From Actinomycetes bacterium (GTDB taxonomy: Bacteria > Actinomycetota > Acidimicrobiia > Spongiisociales > UBA5794): 52,343 bases of DNA. How positions within the stretch are numbered: position 1 is the stretch's first letter; the number at the start of each line of letters is the position of its first letter. Shown piece by piece: positions 33,587 to 41,564 of the stretch. The stretch spans positions 1-52,343 of the forward strand of contig JAHEJX010000015.1 of NCBI GenBank assembly GCA_024638645.1, read 5' to 3'. The position numbers were made by a program, and so were the translations under genes. The notes under the pieces were generated by a model that worked only from the letters and a program-made list of their open reading frames with translations, had not been told where the DNA came from and searched no databases.

Positions 33587-33931
33587 CTACGTAGTGAAGT
33601 CTGGATTGCCGTCCGCCAGGACGGCTTCACGGAATTGTTCTTTCAGTTCGGGCCACGTCAATTCTCCGGCCCACACCAACGCCGCCTCTGCGAAATGCCA
33701 CAGCACATATGGATGAGCTCCCATGCGATAGAGCGTTGCGTAGTCGACTGCGCCAAGGGCGGCGGCGGCTTCTCGAGATAGCCGTCCGCCGTCCGGAACC
33801 GGGACCCGGGCAGCCGCGCCGCGGTCGGTCCAGGACTGCACATATTGCGCGGGGTCTGCGACATAGCTGAGCACTTCGGCGTCCGATGCTTCGACATGGG
33901 TCAAGAACTTATCGATCTCGAAGCGGTTCAT
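33587..33931 (-). CDS. Extradiol dioxygenase small subunit (LigA-like)
   Basis: 114 residues from the ATG at 33931, two bases after the LigB stop, with AGGG upstream. The family marker is the C-terminal half: DYATLYRMGAHPYVLWHFAEA. This is the alpha chain that closes the active site of protocatechuate 4,5-dioxygenase-type enzymes, or the LigA domain fused in gallate dioxygenases. The N-terminal FEIDKFLTHVEASDAEVLSY is helical and less conserved. It pairs with the LigB-like subunit encoded directly upstream. The ring substrate cannot be named. Confidence 0.86.
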   Translation of the reverse strand: MNRFEIDKFLTHVEASDAEVLSYVADPAQYVQSWTDRGAAARVPVPDGGRLSREAAAALGAVDYATLYRMGAHPYVLWHFAEAALVWAGELTWPELKEQFREAVLADGNPDFTT

Positions 33932-33933
33932 AT

Positions 33934-34779
33934 TCACCCTGCGATCTCCCATGCGAAGAAGGGGCCGGCGGCGAATCTGGATGGGGTCCCCTCGGCGAAT
34001 GAGGCGGGCCGCCCCCCCGCCGCCGCCAGGGCAGCTATGAAATTCAGGTATTGGCCCGTCACGTTTCCGGCGGCCAACACACGATCAAGTGTGCATCCGG
34101 CAATAGCACCCGCCAGGTCGCCGTCTCGCATCCATCCGACTGCGGCCCTATCGAACTCGGCATCTGGCGAGTCGCCACCCAGGAAGTGACGCGGACCGCC
34201 AACTTCCGTTGCCAGGTGTCCAGATGCGATCAGCGCAACTCGCTTGTGCGACGGATCTCGTGCGATCGCTTCGGCCAGATACACACCCAACTGCGCAAAG
34301 CGCGAGGCAGGAGGAACCGGGGGAATGTTGGTGTTGGCGTGGATGGGCACCACAGGAATATCGAGGTCGGTGAGGTATACGAGCGGAATCGAAAAGCTGT
34401 GATCGAGCAGCCATTCGTTGGACAAGGCAAAGTCGAAGCCGCCACCGAGCTCGCGGCCTCCCAGGAGACTTCCCGCAAGGTCCGGATCGCCGGCAACCTC
34501 CCATGTGTCGAGCCCAAAAGTGCGGATCTCGTTCTCGTAAGTGCAGGGAAAACGAGCGGCCTTACCGACGCAAAAAGCCGGCGAGTTGTCGAACACGAAT
34601 TTGCGGAGATGATCTGAGCCGAGCACAACCAGCGCATCTGGTTTTGCCGCGGCGAGATCGGCTCGGAACTTGGCAAAATTGCTGTGGCTACGGGCAAGAT
34701 CGTCGGGAATCGGATCACGCATGGTCCGCCACAGCAGCGGGTTGTGCTGCACTCCCAGCACCGCAACGAGCTCAGCCAC
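33934..34779 (-). CDS. Class III extradiol ring-cleavage dioxygenase catalytic subunit (LigB-like)
   Basis: 281 residues, GTG start. LigB-superfamily features: His12 in VLGVQHNP, His57 in VVLGSDHLRKF, LLDHSFSIPLVYL, VPIHANTN and the catalytic-base His188 in IASGHLATEVGG. These match iron ligands and base of protocatechuate 4,5-dioxygenase. It would cleave a dihydroxylated ring next to the hydroxyls. LigA follows at once, giving a complete two-subunit enzyme. Twelve bases separate it from the LLM gene upstream in the same operon. Confidence 0.9.
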   Translation of the reverse strand: MAELVAVLGVQHNPLLWRTMRDPIPDDLARSHSNFAKFRADLAAAKPDALVVLGSDHLRKFVFDNSPAFCVGKAARFPCTYENEIRTFGLDTWEVAGDPDLAGSLLGGRELGGGFDFALSNEWLLDHSFSIPLVYLTDLDIPVVPIHANTNIPPVPPASRFAQLGVYLAEAIARDPSHKRVALIASGHLATEVGGPRHFLGGDSPDAEFDRAAVGWMRDGDLAGAIAGCTLDRVLAAGNVTGQYLNFIAALAAAGGRPASFAEGTPSRFAAGPFFAWEIAG

Positions 34780-34791
34780 AGCAGCCCCCCG

Positions 34792-35772
34792 TCACGAGTC
34801 GCGCAGAGCGGGAATCACGGCCGTTCCGAGCATCTCAATCGAGTCCATCCAGCGCTCGAAGCTGAGCCGTAAATCGAAGACGAGATGATCGACGCCAACA
34901 TCGACAAACCGGCTTGTCTGCTCGACCACCTGCTCGGGGGTACCGACGATGATCGAGCCTTCGATGTCCTCGGCAGTCTCGAACTTCCCGGACTCGGGCT
35001 TCACCCACCATCTGCCCCGCTTATTGGCCCATGCGAGAAGGCCTTCGAGACTCGTGCCCTCCCAAGCCTCCCGCTCCGTCGCACCAATCGACGTCGGAGG
35101 GACGACTCCGACGGTCGGCATCGGCCGCCCGTTTTCGGTCGTCAGCTTGGTCATGGCTGCCACCCGTTTCTCAATGGTCTTGAGAGTGATGCGGCCTGGT
35201 ATCCATCCGTCGCAATACTCGGCGGCGCGGCGCGCAGACGCCGGCGTCGCTCCGCCGTACCAGAACGGAATCGGGCCGGCCGGCTTCGGATAGAGCGAAA
35301 CGCCGCTGAAGCTGAAGTGCTCGTCCTCGTAGTCGACGTCATCTTCAGCCCAAACTCTGGAGAAGATGTTGGCGTTTGACTCAACCAGTTCGGGGCGGAA
35401 GATGCCGCCCATGCCGACGGCCTCAAACTCGTGGTCGAAGGTCCCCGCCCCCCATCCGGCGATGATTCGCGGTCCAAGCAGGTGGGTCATGGATGCCAGT
35501 GTGAAGGCGGTTATCAGCGGATGCCGATATGGGATCAGGGTGGCGGTGCCCAAAGTGATGTGCTTTGTGACGGCTCCTACGGCGGTGAGCACTGTCAAAG
35601 GCTCGTAGAACTCGCGATTGGGCGCTTCGAACTCGCCGTGCGGTTCAAAGACCAGATGGTCGCGAACCCATACCGAGTCGAACCCAAGCTGCTCGGCTCT
35701 CACCGAGCCGTCGAGGATTCGATCCCGCGACGCGTGGTCGCCGAAATGTGGAAGCAGGAGACCGAACTTCAT
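34792..35772 (-). CDS. LLM-class (luciferase-like) oxidoreductase 2
   Basis: 326 residues. MKFGLLLPHFGDHAS at the N-terminus, FDSVWVRDHLVF, HITLGTATLIPYRHPL and IAGWGAGTFDHEFEAVGM are typical luciferase-like motifs; GPIPFWYGGATPASARRAAEY replaces the PVxIGG region. Cofactor is F420 or FMN. Its ATG overlaps the stop of the cyclic amidohydrolase (ATGA). RutA, an LLM enzyme, opens the uracil ring, so the coupling to a hydantoinase-like gene makes heterocycle chemistry plausible, but this is inference. Confidence 0.88.
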   Translation of the reverse strand: MKFGLLLPHFGDHASRDRILDGSVRAEQLGFDSVWVRDHLVFEPHGEFEAPNREFYEPLTVLTAVGAVTKHITLGTATLIPYRHPLITAFTLASMTHLLGPRIIAGWGAGTFDHEFEAVGMGGIFRPELVESNANIFSRVWAEDDVDYEDEHFSFSGVSLYPKPAGPIPFWYGGATPASARRAAEYCDGWIPGRITLKTIEKRVAAMTKLTTENGRPMPTVGVVPPTSIGATEREAWEGTSLEGLLAWANKRGRWWVKPESGKFETAEDIEGSIIVGTPEQVVEQTSRFVDVGVDHLVFDLRLSFERWMDSIEMLGTAVIPALRDS

Positions 35773-37136
35773 CCCTTAGCCTCCGCTAGACGGCCATGAC
35801 CAGGCCTACCCACGATGGCGCCGCCAACGTACACGTCGGTACCCCGCACCAGGGTCCGTGACACAGCGCCTTGGCATGGACGCCCGTCGTATGGGGTCCA
35901 ACCGATCTTCGAAAGTACGGAGTCGTTGGTGATCGTCCATTGTTTCTCCAAGTCGACGAGCACGATGTCTGCATCCTTGCCGACCGCAAGGCTTCCCTTC
36001 TGGTCCAGGCCGAAGCGCTCTGCCGGTGCAGTGCAGCAAAGATCGACGACACGTTCCAGGGTGAGTTTCCCGGCGTGGTGAGCGTCGAGCATCAGCGGCA
36101 ATTGGTATTGAATCCCGGGGGTCCCAGTATGGGCGGCCCAGGCATCCTCCCAGCCGATGTCCTTCTCTTCTCGGGTGTGCGGAGCGTGGTCGGAAGACAG
36201 CATGTCGATCGTCCCATTGCGCAGCGCATCCCACACGGCGGCTTTGTGATGGTCAGGAACCCAATACGACAGGGCGTATGACCCCATTGTCTCGACGTCC
36301 GTCCAATTGCCCAAGAAGATCGTCCAGTGGTTCGTCTCGGCCGACACGTCGACACCACGTTCACGGGCGGCCGTGATCATCTCGATCTGGCGGGTCGTTT
36401 GCGCATGCACGATGTGCAACCGGCATCCAGTGGCTTCAGCAAGTCGCAACAGCGTGGCCGTCGCCAGGTCCCAGATCAGGCCGTCATCGACTGCGAGGGT
36501 GCGGGCGTAAGCCTGCGGTGACCGGTCGTCGATCTTCCAGTAACTCTGCTCGACGACGTCCATGATCGATTGGTCATGAGGGTGGACCATGAGACGCAGC
36601 CCCGTCTTGGCCACTTCCTTCATCGCCTCATAGAGCTCACCGTGGTCATGAACTCCGATCGCGGCTGGATGCGGATACGTGCGCCCCGTATCGACGACCA
36701 TGTAGATCTTGTATGCCCTCACTCCCATCTCGGCCATCGGCGCGATCTGGTCGAGCAGTTTCGCCGCAGGGTTGTGGTTGTAGTCGACAAGTGACTTGGC
36801 GGCGTACAGGCTCATGACATATGCAAGATCGTCGGTGCGCATCGTCGGGGGGTCGACATTGGGCATACCGAAGATCGTGGTGTACCCCCCGGCGGCGGCC
36901 GCCTGGCTGCACGTCCAGATATCTTCCTTGTGGGTGTAGCCGGGGTCGCGGGTATGGACATGCACATCGACGCCTCCAGGAATAGCGACTAGCCCCGACC
37001 CGTCGATCACTTCTCCCGCTTCGACCTCATTACCTCGTGGCACCAATGCTGCGATGACTCCGTCGTCGATGACGATGTCGAGCGGCTGCAAGGACCCGTC
37101 GACAAACGCGTCAGCGCCGGCAACAACGCGTCTCAT
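35769..37136 (-). CDS. Cyclic amidohydrolase (dihydroorotase/allantoinase/hydantoinase group)
   Basis: 455 residues from the ATG at 37136, which overlaps the preceding stop (ATGA); the frame runs to 37199. The dinuclear metal site is complete: HVHTRDPG (His-x-His), the carbamylated-Lys region VRAYKIYMVVDTG, LMVHPHDQ, LHIVHAQTT and LSSDHAPHTREEKD. It would hydrolyse a cyclic amide or imide. A pyrimidine-pathway role (pyrC) is unlikely, because no pyr genes are near and the neighbours are catabolic. Overlaps at both ends with a hydrolase and an LLM enzyme imply a linked reaction series. Confidence 0.88.
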   Translation of the reverse strand: MRRVVAGADAFVDGSLQPLDIVIDDGVIAALVPRGNEVEAGEVIDGSGLVAIPGGVDVHVHTRDPGYTHKEDIWTCSQAAAAGGYTTIFGMPNVDPPTMRTDDLAYVMSLYAAKSLVDYNHNPAAKLLDQIAPMAEMGVRAYKIYMVVDTGRTYPHPAAIGVHDHGELYEAMKEVAKTGLRLMVHPHDQSIMDVVEQSYWKIDDRSPQAYARTLAVDDGLIWDLATATLLRLAEATGCRLHIVHAQTTRQIEMITAARERGVDVSAETNHWTIFLGNWTDVETMGSYALSYWVPDHHKAAVWDALRNGTIDMLSSDHAPHTREEKDIGWEDAWAAHTGTPGIQYQLPLMLDAHHAGKLTLERVVDLCCTAPAERFGLDQKGSLAVGKDADIVLVDLEKQWTITNDSVLSKIGWTPYDGRPCQGAVSRTLVRGTDVYVGGAIVGRPGHGRLAEAKG

Positions 37137-38056
37137 CGGCCAACCTCCACGAGCTCGGATGCCGGTATCGACTCGCCGTTGAAGGCCGCCTGGAACCAAG
37201 AGACGATGTGCGGAATGACTTCGGCGCCGTACTGATCGTATGCGGCGTAGTGCGTGGTGTTGAACTGCATGATCAACTTCTTGGGGGGCCCGGCGGCGGC
37301 GTAGAGATCGGTTGCATGATCGTCCGGCGTGACCGTGTCCGCGTCGACGGCAACAATCAGCAGCGGTCGCGGCGCAATCAAGCCGACCACGTCAATGGGG
37401 CGATAGCGCAGAATCTCGTCTGCCGCCGCGAGCGGCACCTCGGTCGGAATCCTGCCATCGACATCACGCTTCACGGAGGTAGTGCGCCGCTCGGCGCTCG
37501 GAATCATGATCTCCTCTCGCGGGTGCACCCGCTCCCCGGTCCCATTGATAGCTCTGTGAGCCCGGTCCAGCGCGAGACGCCCGAGAAACTCCTCCCATTG
37601 CTGGGGGGTGCGCATCCGACGCAGCCAGTCACTCCCATCCGCCACGGGAACCTGGCCAACCGCGCAGCGCACCCTGGCATCGACTGCCGCCAGCAGAATC
37701 GCGTTACCGCCACCGGTGCCACCCGAACCGAACACGCCGATCTGCTCAGCTTCGACTTCCTCGCGGAGCGCCAGATACGTGACTGCGTTGATGAGGTCTT
37801 GCAGCTGGATCGTCGGCGAAAGCGACCCACGGTCGCCGGCGGAGTCTCCAAAACCTCGGTAGTCGAAAATCAGCAAAGTGAATCCGGCTGCGGTCAGGGC
37901 TTCGTGATATCTCACGTATAGGTCGGCGTCTGCCAAACCAAGCCACCCGGGACCTTGCACGATGCCGGGGCCGGGATCGTGCAGCTCGTCAGGACTGCGC
38001 AGAATCCCGGCGACTGCGGTGCCCTCACTGAAGAAGGTGACGCGCTCTTCTCTCAC
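37133..38056 (-). CDS. Alpha/beta hydrolase 1 with Thr at the nucleophile elbow
   Basis: 307 residues, GTG start. The fold is clear: GIVQGPGWLGLADADLYVRY, LLIFDYRGFGDSAGDRG, an acid region LLIVAVDADTVTPDDHAT and a His in MQFNTTHYAAY. The nucleophile elbow, normally G-x-S-x-G, reads GVFGSGGTGGGNAIL; Thr114 occupies the elbow by the spacing G-G-T-G-G, with Ser111 three residues before. Either residue could act. The protein resembles the CocE/polyketide-transferase side of the family. It is coupled by overlap to the cyclic amidohydrolase and follows hydrolase 2 by 12 bases. Confidence 0.85.
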   Translation of the reverse strand: MREERVTFFSEGTAVAGILRSPDELHDPGPGIVQGPGWLGLADADLYVRYHEALTAAGFTLLIFDYRGFGDSAGDRGSLSPTIQLQDLINAVTYLALREEVEAEQIGVFGSGGTGGGNAILLAAVDARVRCAVGQVPVADGSDWLRRMRTPQQWEEFLGRLALDRAHRAINGTGERVHPREEIMIPSAERRTTSVKRDVDGRIPTEVPLAAADEILRYRPIDVVGLIAPRPLLIVAVDADTVTPDDHATDLYAAAGPPKKLIMQFNTTHYAAYDQYGAEVIPHIVSWFQAAFNGESIPASELVEVGR

Positions 38057-38068
38057 AGTGAAGAAGTC

Positions 38069-39139
38069 TCAGCCACCGGCGGCGCCCAACTGCTCGGCCA
38101 TCCAGTCGGCCGTCTGCGGGCGATACATGTAAGCCTTGTTGTTGACGACGTGGTTACCGCCCTTCACCAGGTTGAGGACGACCGGCCCGCTCACTCCGTC
38201 TGCGATCTGTTGTGAGGCCTCGGGCACGATGATCCGGTCGAGCTCGCCTCCAATGACGTAGGCAGGGCAAGCGACGTTGCCGACGACCTCAGAGAGATCA
38301 AAACGCCGGGCCACTTCGAGTGTTTCCTCCTCTGATGAGACGTGGCAACGAACTTGCCAAGCCAGCCGAGAAATCGCAGGGAACTCCTCCCACTGGCCAA
38401 CGACGTTGAACGGGCCCGAAAGCGAAACAAGTGCCTTGATTCGCGGCTCAAACGCTGCGGCACGCACCACGTAGTAGCCCCCCATGCTCACGCCCCAAGC
38501 ACCAATGCGCTCGGAATCGAGATCGGGACGGGTCACCAGATAGTCGATGGCTGCCGCAGCCGGCTTCTCGTAGAACGGCTCCATCGGCAGGTCATACTCC
38601 GCCTCACCCTGCCCCGGGCCATCAATCGCAAAGGTGGCCATCCCCCGATCGATGAACCACTTCCCGTAATACTCGAGCTCCTCCTTCGTGGAGTCGAGTC
38701 CCGGAATCATCAGAACCAGCGGGGGCCGCTCGATCCCGGCGGGCTTGCGGAGGTTGCCGAAGAGGGTGTGATCGCCGTAAGCGAAGCCACACCGTTCGAT
38801 GGGAGGCTCCATGAGGGGATGTGCCTTCTGATGGGCTCGCAACACCAGGTCATGAGTTGCCCGCAGCTCAGCCATGTCGTGCACGTTGAGAAACTTCCCG
38901 AAGTGGTAACACGCCGCCGCCGTCGTGAAGTGGAATGCGGCACTCTTGCGATGGCCCGCCGCGAGGGCGACGTCGCCTTCGGCCTCGTGAATTGCGCCGC
39001 GAGCAGCCCACGCCGCGCACCAGTCTTCCCAGCGCTCGACCGACGCACTGACCTCCTGGAAGTCGCCAACGGGCACGCCGTCCTCGACGTACCTCGGCGC
39101 CCAGTGGGCGATCGCCGCCTCAACCCTCGGATCAGCCAT
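38069..39139 (-). CDS. Alpha/beta hydrolase 2, resembling 2,6-dihydroxypseudooxynicotine hydrolase
   Basis: 356 residues from the ATG at 39139 (AGAGG upstream; a GTG lies one codon earlier). The helical N-terminal region (about 1-125) with AAAFHFTTAAACYHFGKFL before the catalytic domain is the layout of the carbon-carbon-bond hydrolase of nicotine breakdown (DHPON hydrolase) and FrsA/DUF1100 relatives. MIPGLDSTKEELEYYGKWF, DGPGQGEAEYD, nucleophile Ser218 in WGVSMGGYYV, acid in IGGELDRIIVP and His in VKGGNHVVNN are all present. It would cleave a ketone-bearing side chain. The substrate is inferred only loosely. Confidence 0.87.
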   Translation of the reverse strand: MADPRVEAAIAHWAPRYVEDGVPVGDFQEVSASVERWEDWCAAWAARGAIHEAEGDVALAAGHRKSAAFHFTTAAACYHFGKFLNVHDMAELRATHDLVLRAHQKAHPLMEPPIERCGFAYGDHTLFGNLRKPAGIERPPLVLMIPGLDSTKEELEYYGKWFIDRGMATFAIDGPGQGEAEYDLPMEPFYEKPAAAAIDYLVTRPDLDSERIGAWGVSMGGYYVVRAAAFEPRIKALVSLSGPFNVVGQWEEFPAISRLAWQVRCHVSSEEETLEVARRFDLSEVVGNVACPAYVIGGELDRIIVPEASQQIADGVSGPVVLNLVKGGNHVVNNKAYMYRPQTADWMAEQLGAAGG

Positions 39140-39189
39140 CACACCTCTTTCTTCTGCCGGTCTCGCCGTCCTCAGCCTCGCGGCACGGA

Positions 39190-39885
39190 TCAGGGCGTGT
39201 CAAAGAGTTGCTCGAGAAACTCGAGGGTACGGGCCCATACTGCGGCGGCAGCAGCAGGATTGAACCGGTCCGGCCGGAATCTGTCGTGGAACGCATGCTT
39301 GGTCCCCGGATACGATTCGGCCACGACAGGCGCCCGTGCCTTGGCGAGTGCCTTCCCCAACGGGTCGAAAGTGTCGTTGACTCTGGGATCGTCCTCGGCG
39401 TAGACCGCGTACACCGGGCACGCGATGTTCTCCACCTCTTCCGGGTCCGGCCCTATCCCGTAGTAGAGGACGGCGCCCCGGGGCGTTCGTTCGGTAATGA
39501 GGCGCCATCCCATCTCAGCACCGAAACAGAAACCCACGACGACGGGCGCTGCCTCCTCTTCGTCGACGACTGCGTCATATACGGCCGCCAGGTCGGCCAC
39601 GTGAGTGGACGAGGCGATCTGCCGAGTGGTGACAGCTGTCGGGTCGTCCGCAAACTCGGAGGTGCCACCAATACGCGATAGGAGGTCTGGGACAACGACC
39701 CGGAAGCCGGCTCGTGCCAGGTCTTCGGCTACCGCGACCATGTACGGGACCAAGCCCCGGTTCTCGTGAATCATCAAGATCGTTCGTCCCGGATCGGGAG
39801 AAGGCGCAACCGTGAGTACCTGGATGGCGGCGCCGGCCCCCGGCCAGTGCTCGACTTGTGACTGCACGCCACGTCGTCGTTTCAT
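39190..39885 (-). CDS. Dienelactone hydrolase family protein
   Basis: 231 residues. The DLH Cys-Asp-His triad is present: Cys120 in VVVGFCFGAEMGWR, Asp in VYAEDDPRVND and His in GTKHAFHDRFRPD. ILMIHENRGLVPYM near residue 37 carries the substrate-binding Glu. Members open enol-lactones after ring cleavage of aromatics. It is the first gene of the ten-gene minus-strand operon and is divergent from the dehydrogenase gene across 78 bases, a likely shared control region, though no operator palindrome was recognised there. Confidence 0.9.
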   Translation of the reverse strand: MKRRRGVQSQVEHWPGAGAAIQVLTVAPSPDPGRTILMIHENRGLVPYMVAVAEDLARAGFRVVVPDLLSRIGGTSEFADDPTAVTTRQIASSTHVADLAAVYDAVVDEEEAAPVVVGFCFGAEMGWRLITERTPRGAVLYYGIGPDPEEVENIACPVYAVYAEDDPRVNDTFDPLGKALAKARAPVVAESYPGTKHAFHDRFRPDRFNPAAAAAVWARTLEFLEQLFDTP

Positions 39886-39963
39886 ATGCGCGATGTTGCC
39901 ACGACATCGGCGGCGCCGCTCGGGACCTTCCTAGGCTCGCGTGATCCGGCGGAAGGCGAAACC

Positions 39964-41007
39964 GTGCTGGCAGCAATCACACAAGAGGTCGGAGGACGTA
40001 TCGACGTTCGCGATGTCGAGCCGCCCGTGAAGAAGGCCGGTGAGGTTCTCGTGAAGGTTCACGCCGCAAGCGTCAACCGCCTCGACCGCGCCGTCTACGA
40101 CGGCGTTGGCCTCGGCAAGGCAGCCACCTTTCCACTCATTCAGGGCATCGACGCAGCCGGCGTGCTCGAAACCGGAGGCGGCGCCCTCATCATCGGACGC
40201 AGGGTGATCGTCAAGCCGACAGTGCCTTGTACCAAGTGCCGATGGTGCAGGGCCGGGAAGGATGCCAACTGTGGCAACGCCTCGACGTTCGGCATCCATC
40301 GGTCCGGCGGCTTCGCCGAGTACATCGCGGTGCCCCGGCGCAACGTGGTCTACCTACCCAGCAGTCTCAGCTTCACCGAGGGCGCGGCGGCTGCTCATGT
40401 CCACCCGGTTGTGCTCAGAATGATGCGGGCTGCAGGTGAGCCGTCTGCTGGGGACACGGTTCTCGTCACGGGTGCCGGAGGCGCGTTGGGCAGTGCAGCG
40501 ATCCAGCTGGCCACGATCATGGGAGCGCGCGTGATCGCAGTCGATACGTCTCCCGAGAAGGCGACTGCCGCCGAGACGTTGGGCGCTGCCGTGACGATCA
40601 CCGTCGATCGTTCTGATCCGAATGTCGGCTTCGCTGACGACGTAGCTACCGCGACCGACGGAGCCGGCGTCGATCTGGTGCTCGACGCAACCGGAGCGAC
40701 GAGTGTGATCGCCGAAGCCGCCGGTGCGCTTGGGCGCGGAGGCCGGCTGGCATTGGTTGCCTCGCCGCCTGGGGCAACCATTCCCGTCGACCTGAATCGC
40801 CTGTACCGCAACCGGCAGGCAATCATCGGATCGGCCGGTTCATCGCGCCAGGACGTCGTTGATGCGCTGCGAATGCTCAGCGACCATGATGCGCATCCAG
40901 TGATTGCAGCGACATATCCGCTCTCCGCCGCCGCAGATGCAATGGAACGCGTGCTCGACCCGAGCCGGATCGGAAAGGTCGTGATCGAAGTGGAAGAGTC
41001 AGCATGA
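39964..41007 (+). CDS. Zinc-binding alcohol dehydrogenase/quinone oxidoreductase family (MDR)
   Basis: 347 residues from the GTG at 39964 (GGAAGG seven bases before); the frame extends to 39886 without support. Structural-zinc cysteines are intact in PCTKCRWCRAGKDANC (about 88-103). The catalytic-zinc Cys position reads ASVNRLD, so this looks like the quinone-oxidoreductase branch lacking catalytic zinc. The nucleotide loop is VTGAGGALGSAAIQLA. It is the first gene of the plus-strand operon; the next gene overlaps by four bases. Confidence 0.88.
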   Translation: MLAAITQEVGGRIDVRDVEPPVKKAGEVLVKVHAASVNRLDRAVYDGVGLGKAATFPLIQGIDAAGVLETGGGALIIGRRVIVKPTVPCTKCRWCRAGKDANCGNASTFGIHRSGGFAEYIAVPRRNVVYLPSSLSFTEGAAAAHVHPVVLRMMRAAGEPSAGDTVLVTGAGGALGSAAIQLATIMGARVIAVDTSPEKATAAETLGAAVTITVDRSDPNVGFADDVATATDGAGVDLVLDATGATSVIAEAAGALGRGGRLALVASPPGATIPVDLNRLYRNRQAIIGSAGSSRQDVVDALRMLSDHDAHPVIAATYPLSAAADAMERVLDPSRIGKVVIEVEESA

Positions 41008-41564
41008 GAGTCGACCACGACAAGCTGCGCTCCAACGTCGACGCCACAGCACGACTGCTGGCGGAGGACGACTCTGCCGGACATGTTCGCCCCAAGGTAA
41101 GGACGACCCTCGTCGCCGATGTCCATGCACGCAGCGACTTCGTCCAGTACGACAAGGAGTTCTCTTTCGAGTGCGATGAATCTGCCGGGCGAGCGGGGCG
41201 CGGCGAGCATCCGAGCCCGCTTCGCTACTTCCTGTCCGGCCTCGCCTTTTGCCAGCAGGTTTGGTACGCCAAGGGTGCGGCGTTGGTGGGCTGCGTCTTG
41301 GACGAGCTCACGATCGACGTTCTCACCTATATGGACATGCGTGGTGAACACCATGTCGGCACTGTTCCGGCGCACCCGCAGTGGATCATTATCGAAGCAG
41401 ACGTGGCTACCGGCTCAGATGAAGCGACGGTTCTGGGGATGGTGGACGAGGCCAACTCCCGGTGCCCGGTCTATGCCTTGGTGAGCAGAGCCGTCCCCGT
41501 CTACGAACGGATTCGCCGCAACGGGGTGACGCTGCGCGACACGGTTCCTGAAGGTGTGTCGTGA
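41004..41564 (+). CDS. OsmC/Ohr family protein
   Basis: 186 residues. OsmC-fold marks are EHPSPLRYFLSGLAFCQQVW with Cys83 and NSRCPVYALVSRAVP with Cys154, the two redox cysteines of peroxide-reducing members. The N-terminal about 25 residues are extra. The role may be removal of organic peroxides formed by the oxygenases, or a non-peroxidase role as in OsmC-domain enzymes of catabolic operons. It overlaps genes on both sides by four bases (ATGA, GTGA), so it is an integral operon member. Confidence 0.86.
   Translation: MRVDHDKLRSNVDATARLLAEDDSAGHVRPKVRTTLVADVHARSDFVQYDKEFSFECDESAGRAGRGEHPSPLRYFLSGLAFCQQVWYAKGAALVGCVLDELTIDVLTYMDMRGEHHVGTVPAHPQWIIIEADVATGSDEATVLGMVDEANSRCPVYALVSRAVPVYERIRRNGVTLRDTVPEGVS

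Noticed and set aside
40395..41375. 326-codon minus-strand frame opposite the dehydrogenase and OsmC genes
   Set aside because: Ser/Ala/Pro/Thr-rich antisense shadow; both plus-strand genes have intact motifs.
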